NCBI GenBank assembly: GCA_016859345.1
Contig: CM029111.1
Location: 17,220,214 to 17,284,213, forward strand
Length of the DNA stretch: 64,000 nucleotides
Direction of reading: 5' to 3'
DNA from: Istiophorus platypterus
Taxonomy: Eukaryota > Chordata > Actinopteri > Istiophoriformes > Istiophoridae
A model generated the notes under the pieces. That model was not told the DNA's origin, ran no database searches, and saw only the letters and a program-made list of their open reading frames with translations. The translations under genes and the position numbers were made by a program. Each line of letters starts with the position of its first letter. Within the stretch, counting starts at the first letter, position 1. Of this stretch, positions 1 through 10,580 are shown piece after piece.

Positions 1-248
1 TTCTGAAATGTTAAAAGCTGCAGTTTTAGTATCACAAACCGAACACATGCAGCACAGATCTGTGCAAACTAGAAACAGGCAAAAGAGCACCGGGCAAGTT
101 ATGAGGTTTTAGCTGTAATAACTATAATAATGATAGAATTATAAATGTGTTTTATAGATTAAAAGCGTTCACATATCTGACTTGTAGTGTTGCGCAGCCG
201 AGCCCAGAGACCGGGACTGAACGCGCGTTGTGTGTTTTCTCACCACAG

Positions 249-3200
249 GGTGGACGGGAAGGACGTGATCAGCGTGCCCCAGCGCCGCCTGTCCTTCGAC
301 TGCAAGTCGTCCAAGCCGGTGTTCGCTCAGCAGGGCGACATCCTCAGTCACGCCGCCAGCCGGGAGGACATGGAGAAGGTAGGTCTTCGAGTATTTCTCT
401 GGACATGGACGCTGGGGTGGGGGTGGGGGCACCAAACCTGAAAGAGACATGAAAAAACGCAACTTGTGGAGCATTTGGTTTCTTCGGTGTTTCGCATCAG
501 TGAAATTTGTTCCGCGTCGACCTTCGATTTTAAGCGCGGCATCTAATTTGCTCCTTCCTGCTGAGGGGAGGAGCTGATTTCAGTTCACTCACTGCTCCCT
601 CTGCTGCTCATTTGCTCTTCCTTGTAGGGTTCGGACAGAATCGGCAAAATCACGTCAGACGAAAACCTCGCGGACCCAGTTCACTCTCAGCACTTCGCAG
701 GTAAGAGGAGCCTGTGACCGTGACCTCATGGAAGGTGAAACCAGACTTATTTTAGACTTTATCTGGAGATTTAAAAAAAAAAGAATTAATCACCAGGGTT
801 TACAGATGGAATAAATAAACAGCTCAGAGTTGATTCAATTGATTCATGAATTATAAGATACACTACATTACTACATAACTATGATAAACATCTGTCCCTT
901 TCCTGTATCCTACTGACGAATCAACAAGAAATTAATGTGTCACCATTTTGATGATTAAAAAGTTTTTTTTAAGCAAAATCAACAACTGTGGTTCCAGGAA
1001 TATTTTTATTTTCTATTACTGTTTCTCTTCTTTATTTATAAACTAAATATTTTAGGGTTTTGGGCTGTGAGTCAGAAAAAACAAATAATTTACAGGCTTT
1101 GCTTTGGGCTTTAGAAACTGTTTTCTGTCATTTTAACAACCAAACAAAGAATTGAAAAACCTGCAGATTAGTTGAAAAAGAAAATAACAGTTGGCTCCAG
1201 CTGCAGAAAGACACATAAAATGGCCAAAGGCACCAGGATTTTAAAAAAACATACCTTTCAAAAATAAAATTGAAATGTATCTATTCAAATCTGTTACAAA
1301 TTTGCATAGGACACCTTCCATTCAGATGTACTCTGTGTTCGGCTTAATGTAAATAAAAACTTTAACTAAAGACTAAAGTGATACGTCTCTAACTTCAACT
1401 TTTTTCATTTAACACATTGTGAAATGTAACTTAGCACATTTACTCAAGTACTGTACTGATACTTTGTCCCTCAGCTCCACTATTTTTCAGAGGCAAATAC
1501 TTTACGTTTTACTGCACCACTTCTTCACCTATAGTCACTAGTTACTGTGCAGATTAATATTTCACACAAAAAAGACTGATCAACTTGTATAATATTATTA
1601 ATCATCACAGATTAACAGAATGTAAAGTATGTAAAGTATTTAACGTTGTTGAAATTGCTTGAAATATGTCACTGTTTAGATCCTGTTTCATGTGTGTTTG
1701 TGTGTGGTAACACACCCTAGGAAGATCAGCAGCCACACAAGCACCAAGCTGATGGGAATGCTCTCAACAATAATCGATAATCAATAATATATTATCGTGC
1801 AACCCTCTGAAAGCAGCCTCTCTGAGAGACGAGTGCTTTTACTATTATTTTAAGTGTGTGTTTTTATTAACACTTTTTACGAATTCTTTTTCATACTGTG
1901 GTATTAATACTTTTACTCGAGTACAGGATCAGATTAGTTCCTCAGGCTCTGCAGATCTAGAAGGTTTATACTGAAACACACAACTTATATTGAGGGTAAA
2001 CATTTTGGCTCAGACCTTTATTACCTTATCAACAGGTAAACAATTGAAGCCAGAACCCAGATGAAAAAAGTTTCACACACACAAGACAAAATAAAAAGTG
2101 GAGAATTAATTCCTTTACACAGATGCTTTGTTTCCTAAATTATGTGAACAGTTCATTGATTGATGTATTCATGTTCACGTGTCTCCGTCTTCTTTCTTTC
2201 CCCCTGCAGGTTCCGGCGCCTCCACCTACACCCTGGACAGCGGCATTGGCACCTTCCCCCTCCCCGACTGCAGCAGCGGCGCCGCCGGGCGGGGCCTGTC
2301 CAAGGCTCGGGCCGAGCACCACTCCTCCGGCTCCCCAGGGAGGGCGGGGCGCCGGGCCCGCACCCTGGACCGGGAGCTGACATCACAGGAGGAGTGCTAC
2401 GCGCCGCACAAGCAGCTGATCCCCACCATCCAGTACAGCTCCGTGCTGGAGGGCAGAGGCACGGCTGGCGTCGCCCGCGAAGGTGCTGGCAAACTGAGCT
2501 CCGGCCCACCTAGACCTAGGCCTAGGCCTAGTCCTAGACTTAGACTTAGACTAACAGCTGGAAGAGACGAGATCCATCAGAACGCAGTCACTTAGAAGTC
2601 TGGTGCTTTAAAACTTTGAAGAAAAACATGGATCTGCAGGTTTTGAGTAGTTTCAAAAAGCTTTAATTTCAGTTTCTTCAAAAAAGAAAAAGCCTTAGTG
2701 GGTTTTAAAAAGAAAAGTCATAAATTTAATTTATAAAAGTCTTAAATACTTTCTCTTGTCTGTCTAATCTTCATCATTTTTTCATTAATAGTTAATCCAT
2801 CCATCTATATTCTGACTTTTATCTGGGTCTAGGTTGCATTAATTTAATGAATTATACTGTTTGTAATTATTGTTATATGCTCATTGAAAGTACTGAATAT
2901 AAATATAATAAATAATTCTAAGCTACATCGTTTCTACTAGTTTTCCATCATGATTTAATTTTTTTGCTGGTGTGTTCATAAAACATATTAAATTGCATTT
3001 TATGTGTTTTTTCAGTAAAAAGCAATAACACAAAATAATAAAAACCCAATTGAGAAAGATTTGAGAGATGTAAACTTTAATCTCCCTCCTTCCCCAGACA
3101 AAGACGCCCACGGGGCCAACATGTTCTCCCCCCGCTCCAAGACCTGGACCTTCCCCAACCTGAAGACCCCGGCGGGGCCCGCGGAGGTGTACCTGGCGGT

Positions 3201-4816
3201 GGAGGAGGAAGAGGAGGAGGCGGTGTCCTTCGGCTCCCCGTTCAGAGGGGTAAGGAAGTTTTTTGTGGCTCTGTGGGAGATTCAGGCTTCATCTGTTTCA
3301 ACTGTTGTGCAGCTTATGTGTTTAATATAAAACCTCAGGTTTAAACAAAAAAGATTTTAACAACCTGGAAAAAGGAAGCGTTTCTTAGCAACATTGAGGT
3401 AACGATTTGTTTTACAGGTCTGTGTTTTAAAGAGAATTTCCTAGAAACTTTCTTCATGACTTCCTAAAAATGAAACAGTATTTATACTACATAAATATGA
3501 ATATTATATGATATATTTCTGAGAAAGGCCTTTATGCAGTTTGGTATTTACTCTTAGGGAAATGGAAAAAATGTTTGTGGCTACAGTTACTAAGTAGTCG
3601 CCTGTTTTATCCTTATTTTGGATTGTTCATGACTTTGAAATGCAACACGTCATTGACCCTGGTGATCTGTTAAATATTCATTTAAACTGACATTCATGCA
3701 CATGCTGAGCTGCAGTTTTGGGCTGCATTGGAAAAAATTCCTGAGTTTTATATTTCGACCTGATGATTATCAACGAGTAAAAACAGACTCCAAGCTGTAA
3801 AGTTTCACCTGCTCAGCAGTTTCTTTTACACACACGTGTGTTTACCACAGACCAAAAGCTCCAAAATAAAAGGACCCAGTCTGGTGCACTTTCTGTCCGA
3901 ACAAGAATTAAGATTCTTTTTGCCGAGGTCAGTTAGTGAAATATATGTATAATTTTTTATCAACTACCTAATTTCCTAGTTTTTCTCTTCAGAACTTGAA
4001 TATGAATAATTAGTGCCACAAATAAAACGTTCCCAATTTTTCCATATAATTAGAGCCAAATTGCTCAGGACCTTTCTCGGAAATATTCCCCTAATGCACG
4101 GCTAAATACCTGCTACTTTTTTAGAAAATTCCGAGAAAAGTTTTCAGTAGATTAACTGCAAAAGTACGGGACTTGTAAAAATAAGGAATTACCCGACACA
4201 TTATGCTTGTTTTCTACCCAAATTAACGAGAGTTTTAGGGATCATTTGCCGGAAACTTAATGAAGAACCTCTGAGAAGGAGCCAGAAGGAAATGATGTGG
4301 GTCACTGAAAGACTGAAAATAGGCAGCAAAGAGCAGAGATACATTTTTAAATCTGCACTCACATCTTACATAATGTAAAAACACGGAACCACATTCTCCC
4401 TTTAGAAATTATTAATCAGCTCAGTATTAAAGATTCACAGTCGGATGGTTTCCGTAACCTACTTTTGTGCTTTTTGCACCTGAAGGCCTTGCATAAGACG
4501 AAACACGGGACCTAAAAATGTCTGTGTGTTGCCCCCCCCCCCCGCGACCCCCCAGAGCATGAAGGCCGGCGGCCCCTCCTCCAGCCGGGTGGTGGACCCG
4601 GGCAGCCTGCCCGTCCCTGCCCAGTCGGGCGTGAGCCGCCGGGGGAAGACCCGCGCCCCCAGCGTCCCCGAGGTGAGCCGGGAGGCCGGCCTGGAGCTGC
4701 TCAGGGAGCGGCCGGAGGAGGCGCTGTCCCCGAGCCGCCCCCAGGTCCTGGAGACCCCCGAGTCGCTCAGCGACTCCCTGTATGACAGCCTGTCGTCCTG
4801 CGGCAGCCAGGGATGA
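249..4816 (+). CDS. nckap5l: NCKAP5-like protein, C-terminal exons (gene runs off the left edge)
   Basis: Five coding exons are visible: 249-378, 628-700, 2210-2482, 3098-3249 and 4556-4816 (stop TGA 4814-4816). All have AG/GT borders and compatible phases (1, 0, 1, 1, 0). They encode about 296 C-terminal residues of a low-complexity, Ser/Pro-rich protein without a catalytic domain. Recognition rests on the NCKAP5-family blocks STYTLDSGIGTFPLPD (exon 3), SPRSKTWTFPNLK (exon 4) and the terminal SLSDSLYDSLSSCGSQG. NCKAP5L (Cep169) is known as a centrosomal, microtubule plus-end protein; that role is inferred from the family. I chose NCKAP5L over NCKAP5 because tmbim6 is the next gene, as in human. 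The exon 3 donor (GTGCTG after 2482) is weak but gives the only phase that joins exon 4. Exon 4 has a short acidic Glu run. The N-terminal part lies outside the window. Confidence 0.82.
701..2209 (+). other. nckap5l intron between the second and third visible exons
   Basis: No coding signal is seen. It holds a degraded hAT-like MITE (about 1035-1205) and fragments of a second dispersed family (about 1425-1520). The rest is AT-rich unique-looking sequence. Confidence 0.6.
1035..1205. repeat. hAT-like MITE (family A), degraded copy
   Basis: This region shares phrases with the full-length family A copies elsewhere here, such as the 'gggctttagaaactgttttctg' type core and a 'gcagattagttgaa' end. 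The terminal repeats are lost, so boundaries are approximate. Confidence 0.4.
2509..2553 (+). repeat. Degenerate hexanucleotide (CCTAGR) repeat just after an nckap5l exon
   Basis: About seven tandem hexamers of the type CCTAGA/CCTAGG/CTTAGA lie 26 bases downstream of the inferred exon 3 donor. They remain in the exon's reading frame, coding Pro-Arg then Leu-Arg dipeptides, until a TAG at 2593-2595. Confidence 0.75.
3250..4555 (+). other. nckap5l last intron, nothing recognised
   Basis: AT-rich sequence ends in a 12-base C run and a short pyrimidine tract before the acceptor AG at 4554-4555. I see no repeat family or conserved motif in it. Confidence 0.5.
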
Positions 4817-5985
4817 CCCGGCCTGGGACGGGGGAGGACGGGGAGAACGGAGAGATCTGGAGGGACAAACAAACTCCCCCAGTCTACAGACACTAAAACC
4901 CCAGCACTGCTCTGAACGCGTCTCCTGGTCGCTGGCTGTACTGTGATGCTGCTGACCCCCGCCGTCGCCGCCTTTTAAGGGAAAAAGAACACACACAAAA
5001 AAAAAACAACAACAAAAAAAACAAAACGCAACAAAACTGTGCCCTGTTGATGTCCGCAAAGAAAATAATCTGGTGATGTCTCATCAGCTGTTTCTCCGTT
5101 TCGCAACTGGAAAGATGGATCGATAAGACTTTTCTCCTCAGGATTTCCAATAGACATGAAGCCAAAAGCCACTCATTTTTTGTTTTTGTTTTTGTTTTGT
5201 TTTTTCACAATCAAGACTTGACTGTAGACACTTCTCTTTGATTCATGTATACAGGACTACGCGACGCATGGCCGAGCTATACGACTAGCACAAAAAAAAC
5301 GAAACGCTGCCAATCCCGGTGGCTGTTCAGCAAAACCCGTCTTTGGTTTTTTGTTTTTGTTTTTTATTCTCATCCTGGTGGATGGATCTTTTGTTGTGCG
5401 TCGATGGAGCGTTGGAGCGCTGGAGCACTGTACTTTATATCAATACATCCGTTCTGTTCTCAACATCATTTCACCACATAATGTATCGGGGGTGGGGGCG
5501 ACGACACATGGAGCTCCTTTAAAAAAAAAAAAACGAGAAAAAAAAGAATGTTCATGTCTGTGACTCAATTGCTAAACTCATGCATCGCAATTTGAAATGT
5601 ATAAACGACTTTTATCGATCATGTTGATATTGTTTTGCGACCGAGGAAGGTTTGTCAGAAATATGTCTGTTTTTAAAATCATAATACATTTAAAGGTAAT
5701 ATATACCAGCAATAATAACATAGATAAGAGAAATGGCTACACTATTCGATGAATATGTATTTCTATTATTTATTTATTTTAAATGTACATCATTTGCAGT
5801 CATTTTCTGTTTGTTTTTGTTTTTTGTGATCTTTATGTGAAATCTGCGGTTTCCTTGCTTAGTAGATTCTGTTCATATCTCGCATTTCGACATCTCTGTT
5901 GCTGTTCGTTCCTTAGCCAATAGAGGTCATATGTACCTACTGCCGTTTTTCAACTTTCTTATTAAAATGTTTTGATTTAGCCCAT
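4817..5985 (+). other. nckap5l: nckap5l 3' UTR and poly(A) signal
   Basis: This is AT-rich, non-coding sequence directly after the stop. It contains A and T homopolymer runs and ends with an ATTAAA hexamer at 5961-5966 followed by a T-rich stretch. No better AATAAA is visible, so cleavage near 5985 is the likely end. The neighbouring gene tmbim6 converges and its own signal is at 6890-6895. The assignment is inference from position and hexamer. Confidence 0.55.
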
Positions 5986-5999
5986 TGTCTTTTTTTTTT

Positions 6000-6165
6000 A
6001 GTACATATTAGGGACAGTAGAATCATTTACTTTAGTACAGATTTTCAGGTAATTGCATTTTCTCTCTTCCACATTTCAGATGGAAATATTTCATGTTTTA
6101 CTCCACTGCATCTGACGGCTGTAGTTACCTAATAGATGAAGATCCTGGATACATACTGTACTATA
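6000..6165. repeat. Dispersed repeat family C2, internal fragment
   Basis: It contains the C2 phrases 'ttactttagtacag', 'cacatttcag' and 'ttttactccactgcatctga'. These are shared with copies at 13738-13935, 14520-14830 and 56440-56542. It lies in the gap between the convergent 3' ends of nckap5l and tmbim6. Confidence 0.45.
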
Positions 6166-6517
6166 CCATAAAGCTATAAAGGACGTAAAGGATATTGGTA
6201 AAAAAAAAAATTAGGGTCTGCCCCTTTAACTGGACCAGCACCAGAATTTCACAGGTTCTTCCTTGAACCTGGTCCCATCCCTCCGTCAAGTTTGGCGCCA
6301 TTTCAACTCCGGTTCAGTGGTTTTTGCATAAACCTGCTGACCGATAAACACACAAACACACAGGCAGCTGAACACATCAACTCCTTGGCGGATTTGATAC
6401 TTATCCAATAAAACGTGTAATAGTTTGACACTCACAGGGTATAAGTACAACTGTTAATGCTCTAAATACATTTATCTAATAATACGTTAGAAGTGATTTC
6501 ACGGAAGTTTCATTTTT

Positions 6518-6780
6518 TGGGGCTGCAACTATAATTTTCATTAGATTGTTTTCACTTTATCATTGAATCAGAAATAAAACTGTATTTGCTTTTTAGTCTG
6601 ATCAAAACCTAAAAGAAAAAAATTAAATTTACAAAAAGAAAAGCAGGAAACGTCATATTTGATTCAACCAAAAATTGTTTAAATTTTTTTTTTTTTTTTT
6701 TTTTTTAAATCACAAATGATTAAAATAGTTTAGTTTTCTGACAATTGACTAATCAATTAATCTACTAATCGTTTCATATC
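6518..6780. repeat. hAT-like MITE (family A)
   Basis: It starts with the family terminus GGGGCTGCAACTATAATTTT and ends with the matching 'gactaatcaattaatctac' type end. A 22-base T run lies inside it. This is a non-autonomous element with no coding capacity. Confidence 0.65.
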
Positions 6781-6869
6781 TAAAAAATTAAAATCCAAAA
6801 CAATTGCTAGTATTTGTATCATCACCACTACTTAGAAAATAAAGAATTATGCAGGGACACACCATCAGT

Positions 6870-7967
6870 CTTTCAATACATTCAACACATTTATTTGAGC
6901 AAATGTATCAAATTATTAGTTTCAATTTTACATCAATAAAATAAATTCTTCACAGTATACACTTTCAAAAAAAGAAAAAAAACATATCGAAATGGAAGGT
7001 AAACGTCACATCATTTGGCAAAACTAATTTCTAGACAACAGATATTTGGAGAAATTTACACAAGGGGGGGGGTGTGAATAGCTTGCCTGTCTCTGCTCGG
7101 AGTTGAAAACGTGAACAGATGGTACCAACTCTTCCTCTTCCTCTTCTTCCTCCTCCTCTTCTTCCTCCTCCTCCTCCTCCTCCTCCTCCTCCTCCTCCTC
7201 TCCCAGCCAGGATTCAAAATCCAGGCCAACGCGTGGCTCTGAGTCCATCTCAGCGAGTCACCGGAAATCCAGTCTGACGTTTCGCCACGGTTTACGTCGA
7301 CATTACCAGGCTTCATCGCGCTTACTCAAAATGTTGGTCACAAAGCTAAATTTTACAGGGTTGGGGGGTGAACTATTAAGCAAGAAAATTTCCGGGGGGG
7401 GGGGGTCTGTTGTCGGAATCATGGGACACCATATCTTGTGACACTCCACTAAAGAAAGGTACAGAGGAAAAACTATAAATAAGAAAAAGGAAGAAAAAAA
7501 ATTTAAAAAAAAAAAATTTAAAAAAATTTTCCTAACTCCAAATGAAACGATGATCAGTCTCAGAAGCTCACGACCCACTAAAGAGGAGCCTATCGTGTAA
7601 TTAATTTATGGCACTAACAGAAACATTAATACAAAATCCGCAATTAAGTGCCGCTCGGCCTCTAAGCCTTTTATAGAGCAACGCCTCCCTCTAGAGGCCA
7701 AGCCGGATCAATGCAGCTTTAGTCTACTCTCCTTTCATAGCCAAGGTTGGACTAGCATTAGTATACCCTAAAACTTACATTCAACCCTCGCTGTAAGTTT
7801 TAAAAATTAATTCAAAAAGAAATTCCAATAATATAAGACCACATAGGAGTTAATTCAAGAAATGAAGACAGAAAGTGAAAAGCACCAAGTGCGCCGCAAA
7901 TTGTACTTTTTCTGACAGATTGTTTTTTTGTTTTTTTGTTTTTAATTTCCAGCCACTCAAACAACCT
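6870..7967 (-). other. tmbim6: tmbim6 3' UTR
   Basis: On the minus strand this runs from after the stop at 7968-7970 to a poly(A) signal AATAAA (complement of 6890-6895). It contains a long purine tract (7130-7202), a G/C run at 7394-7406 and an A/T-run block near 7490-7530. The end point is inferred from the hexamer. Confidence 0.55.
7130..7202. repeat. (CCT/CTT)n tract in the tmbim6 3' UTR
   Basis: About 24 pyrimidine triplets lie on the plus strand, so the tmbim6 transcript carries a (GAG/GAA) purine tract. It opens a spurious poly-Glu reading frame (minus strand 7248-7024). The tract is hypermutable, and it could form triplex DNA. Confidence 0.9.
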
Positions 7968-10496
7968 TTACTTCTTTTCCTTCTTCTTGTCCTGAAAAAA
8001 AAACAAACAAACAAATAAATCAGAATTAAAAGAGCATTTGCTGATGACCGAGAATTCCACCTCTGAAAGCTGTGTCATCGCTCCAACACCATCGGTTGTG
8101 GAAGACGATCCTTTACTCGAGTAAAAGTACCAGTAAAAATACTCCATTAGTCTTGAATTCAAAGTATTACTTAGGTGAAAATACAAAAGTATTAGTAGCA
8201 AATGGTGCTTAAAGCATCAAAGGTAAAAGTTCTTGCTCTGCCTGAATTATTATTATTATCATCATCACCATCAGTATAATGTTAATACTTTAGCATCAGT
8301 GTGTAAACAGGATTTTTCTGTTGTGGCTGCTGGAGGTGGAGCTGAATTTTAATTTATCAAACGGTTGTTCAGTTTATTCTAGTGGCTTCGAACATAGGGT
8401 TAAGACCCCTCCCTAGGGCCATAAGAGAAAATTGAGGGGTTGTGAGAAGATTAATGTGATTATACAGGGGAGGAAATAAGAAAAAAAAATCTGCTGAATT
8501 AGTTTTGGATTTTTCTCTAATCTAGTTATCTTATTTTATCTTTGCTCAGATGTGAAATATTGGACAATTTTATCTCTTTTGGGTGCAAAATATAATAAAT
8601 GAAACTCTGTGTGTGTATGTATGTATGTGTGTGTGTGCATGTGCAGTGACAGAGAGAAATACAATGTATAAACTCATAATTTATAAATTTAAAAGCTTAA
8701 ACACACAGAATAACTAACAAATACATCTGTCAAATAAATGTAGTAGAGAAAAAGCACAGAGTAAAAAAATGCAAAAAAAAAAAAAGTACTTGTTACTTAG
8801 CATCACTGAATTTGATGGAAATGAATGAAACTTGTTTCTGCTGCAAGAAGCAGCAATAAATCACATTTTAAACAAACTGAACAATGTGTCAGAAAAGACT
8901 TGTTGCTATTGACCTATTCAAATATTACTTGCTTTGCAATTGTTTCATGCTCCACAAACCAAACTCAACCCGCTGCCAGGGTGGTGGCAAGAGTCCGATA
9001 TCTCAAAACCTCAGGACATAAAGTATTCGCATGGGTAGATTCTACTGGAGCTAAATGAGGAAATATGTTGTTTCTGTGATAAGGGTGAGCCAAGCACAAC
9101 AGCATTTACTCTACAGTGCTGTTGAAAAGAGGAAGGGAAAATAACAGTGGAAGGCATTAAAAGATAAGTCTGGTTTTAATCTGTACTTCTGCTGTGGTCA
9201 ACAAATCCCATGAAAATAGAAAAATCAACAAGAGCACCGAAGACGTTAATCTGTAAAAAAAGTTCAACAATATCTTCTTCTTTTTCTTTCGGCTTTTCCC
9301 TTTAGGGGTCGCCACAGCGAATCAGTGTCCTCCATCTAACCCTGTCTTCTGCGTCATCTTCACTCACACCAACTACCTTCATGTCCACTTTCACTACATC
9401 CATAAACCTCCTCTTTGGTCTTCCTCTAGGCCTCCTGCCTGGCAGTTCAAAACTCAGTATCCTTCTACCAATATATTCACTATCAAAAAAAGTTCAACAA
9501 TATATAGTTTGAAAAAAAATTGAGTTTGAATAGTAACCTAATACACCTGGGTGCTGTAGTGTTGAGAAAACCTTATTTAAGCAGCAGTATATGCTGTTAC
9601 TGTTGGGAACTATTTTCAGCGGTGGATTAATATACATTAGGTGTTCAAGTGAGTATTAGGGGCGGCAGGAGGGTGTACGTGGGACTTACTCAAAATAAGC
9701 TACAGTGTGTGTGTGTGTGTGTGTGTGTGTTCATAGTAATGGAGGAACATGTCACCCAGTGTGACAGTACAGATCGTGGACGTGTTTTTCAAATGGTTTT
9801 CGGACGAGAGCGGAGGATCTGTTGTCTAGAGGAACAAGATGTATCACGCAAATGCAAACATACACACACACTTTATACCTGTTAGTAGGATCAGTTCTCT
9901 GGTTATTTTCCTACTTTCATGGGATTTGCTGACAATGAGAAAAATCTAAAATATGAGCAGACTTATCCTTTGACTTTTGAAAGAAGGGAATTATGCAACA
10001 TGCTTGGTACCTTATCGTTCAGGGCAAGGATGACCATCAGTTTCCTGAAGATGGTGATGAAATCCAGGAACAGATCCACACAGTGCCTTCCAAAAAAAAA
10101 ATAAATAAAAATTATATGAAGTTTGTTTCAGCATCAGTGTGTATGATTTCTAAGAAAAACACAAAACAAAACACTACTACCATTCATCATTCAGTAGCTT
10201 TAAAATAAAGTTGTCCATTTATCATCTATGGATTGACTTATGTAAAGTACAATTTATTTGAGCCAGTCTTGGTGCTTGGTTCTATATCTCAATATGCCAT
10301 CATGTACAGTATTTGAATTTTATTAAGTTATGAGGGAACAGGTCAGGGCGTGGGTGGATGTGGTTAACAGAAGATAAATCCTCACCAGACATAGTCCTTG
10401 TCACCATTCTCTGCTTTCTCAATGATGAGCTGGGTGTCGAACAGGATGAAGCCGCACATGATGAGCAGTCCGAGGTACATGTGGGCCTGCCAGGAC

Positions 10497-10580
<84 letters not shown>

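Noticed and set aside
4427..5059. 210-aa minus-strand reading frame
   Set aside because: It is the opposite strand of the last nckap5l coding exon, whose sense reading is supported by family similarity and splice sites.
7024..7248. Poly-Glu protein on the minus strand
   Set aside because: The Glu run is only the (GAG/GAA)n tract in the tmbim6 3' UTR; flanking residues match nothing I know and no splice context supports it.
10501..10576. CRISPR-like or other structured array
   Set aside because: It is a pure CA dinucleotide run without spacers.
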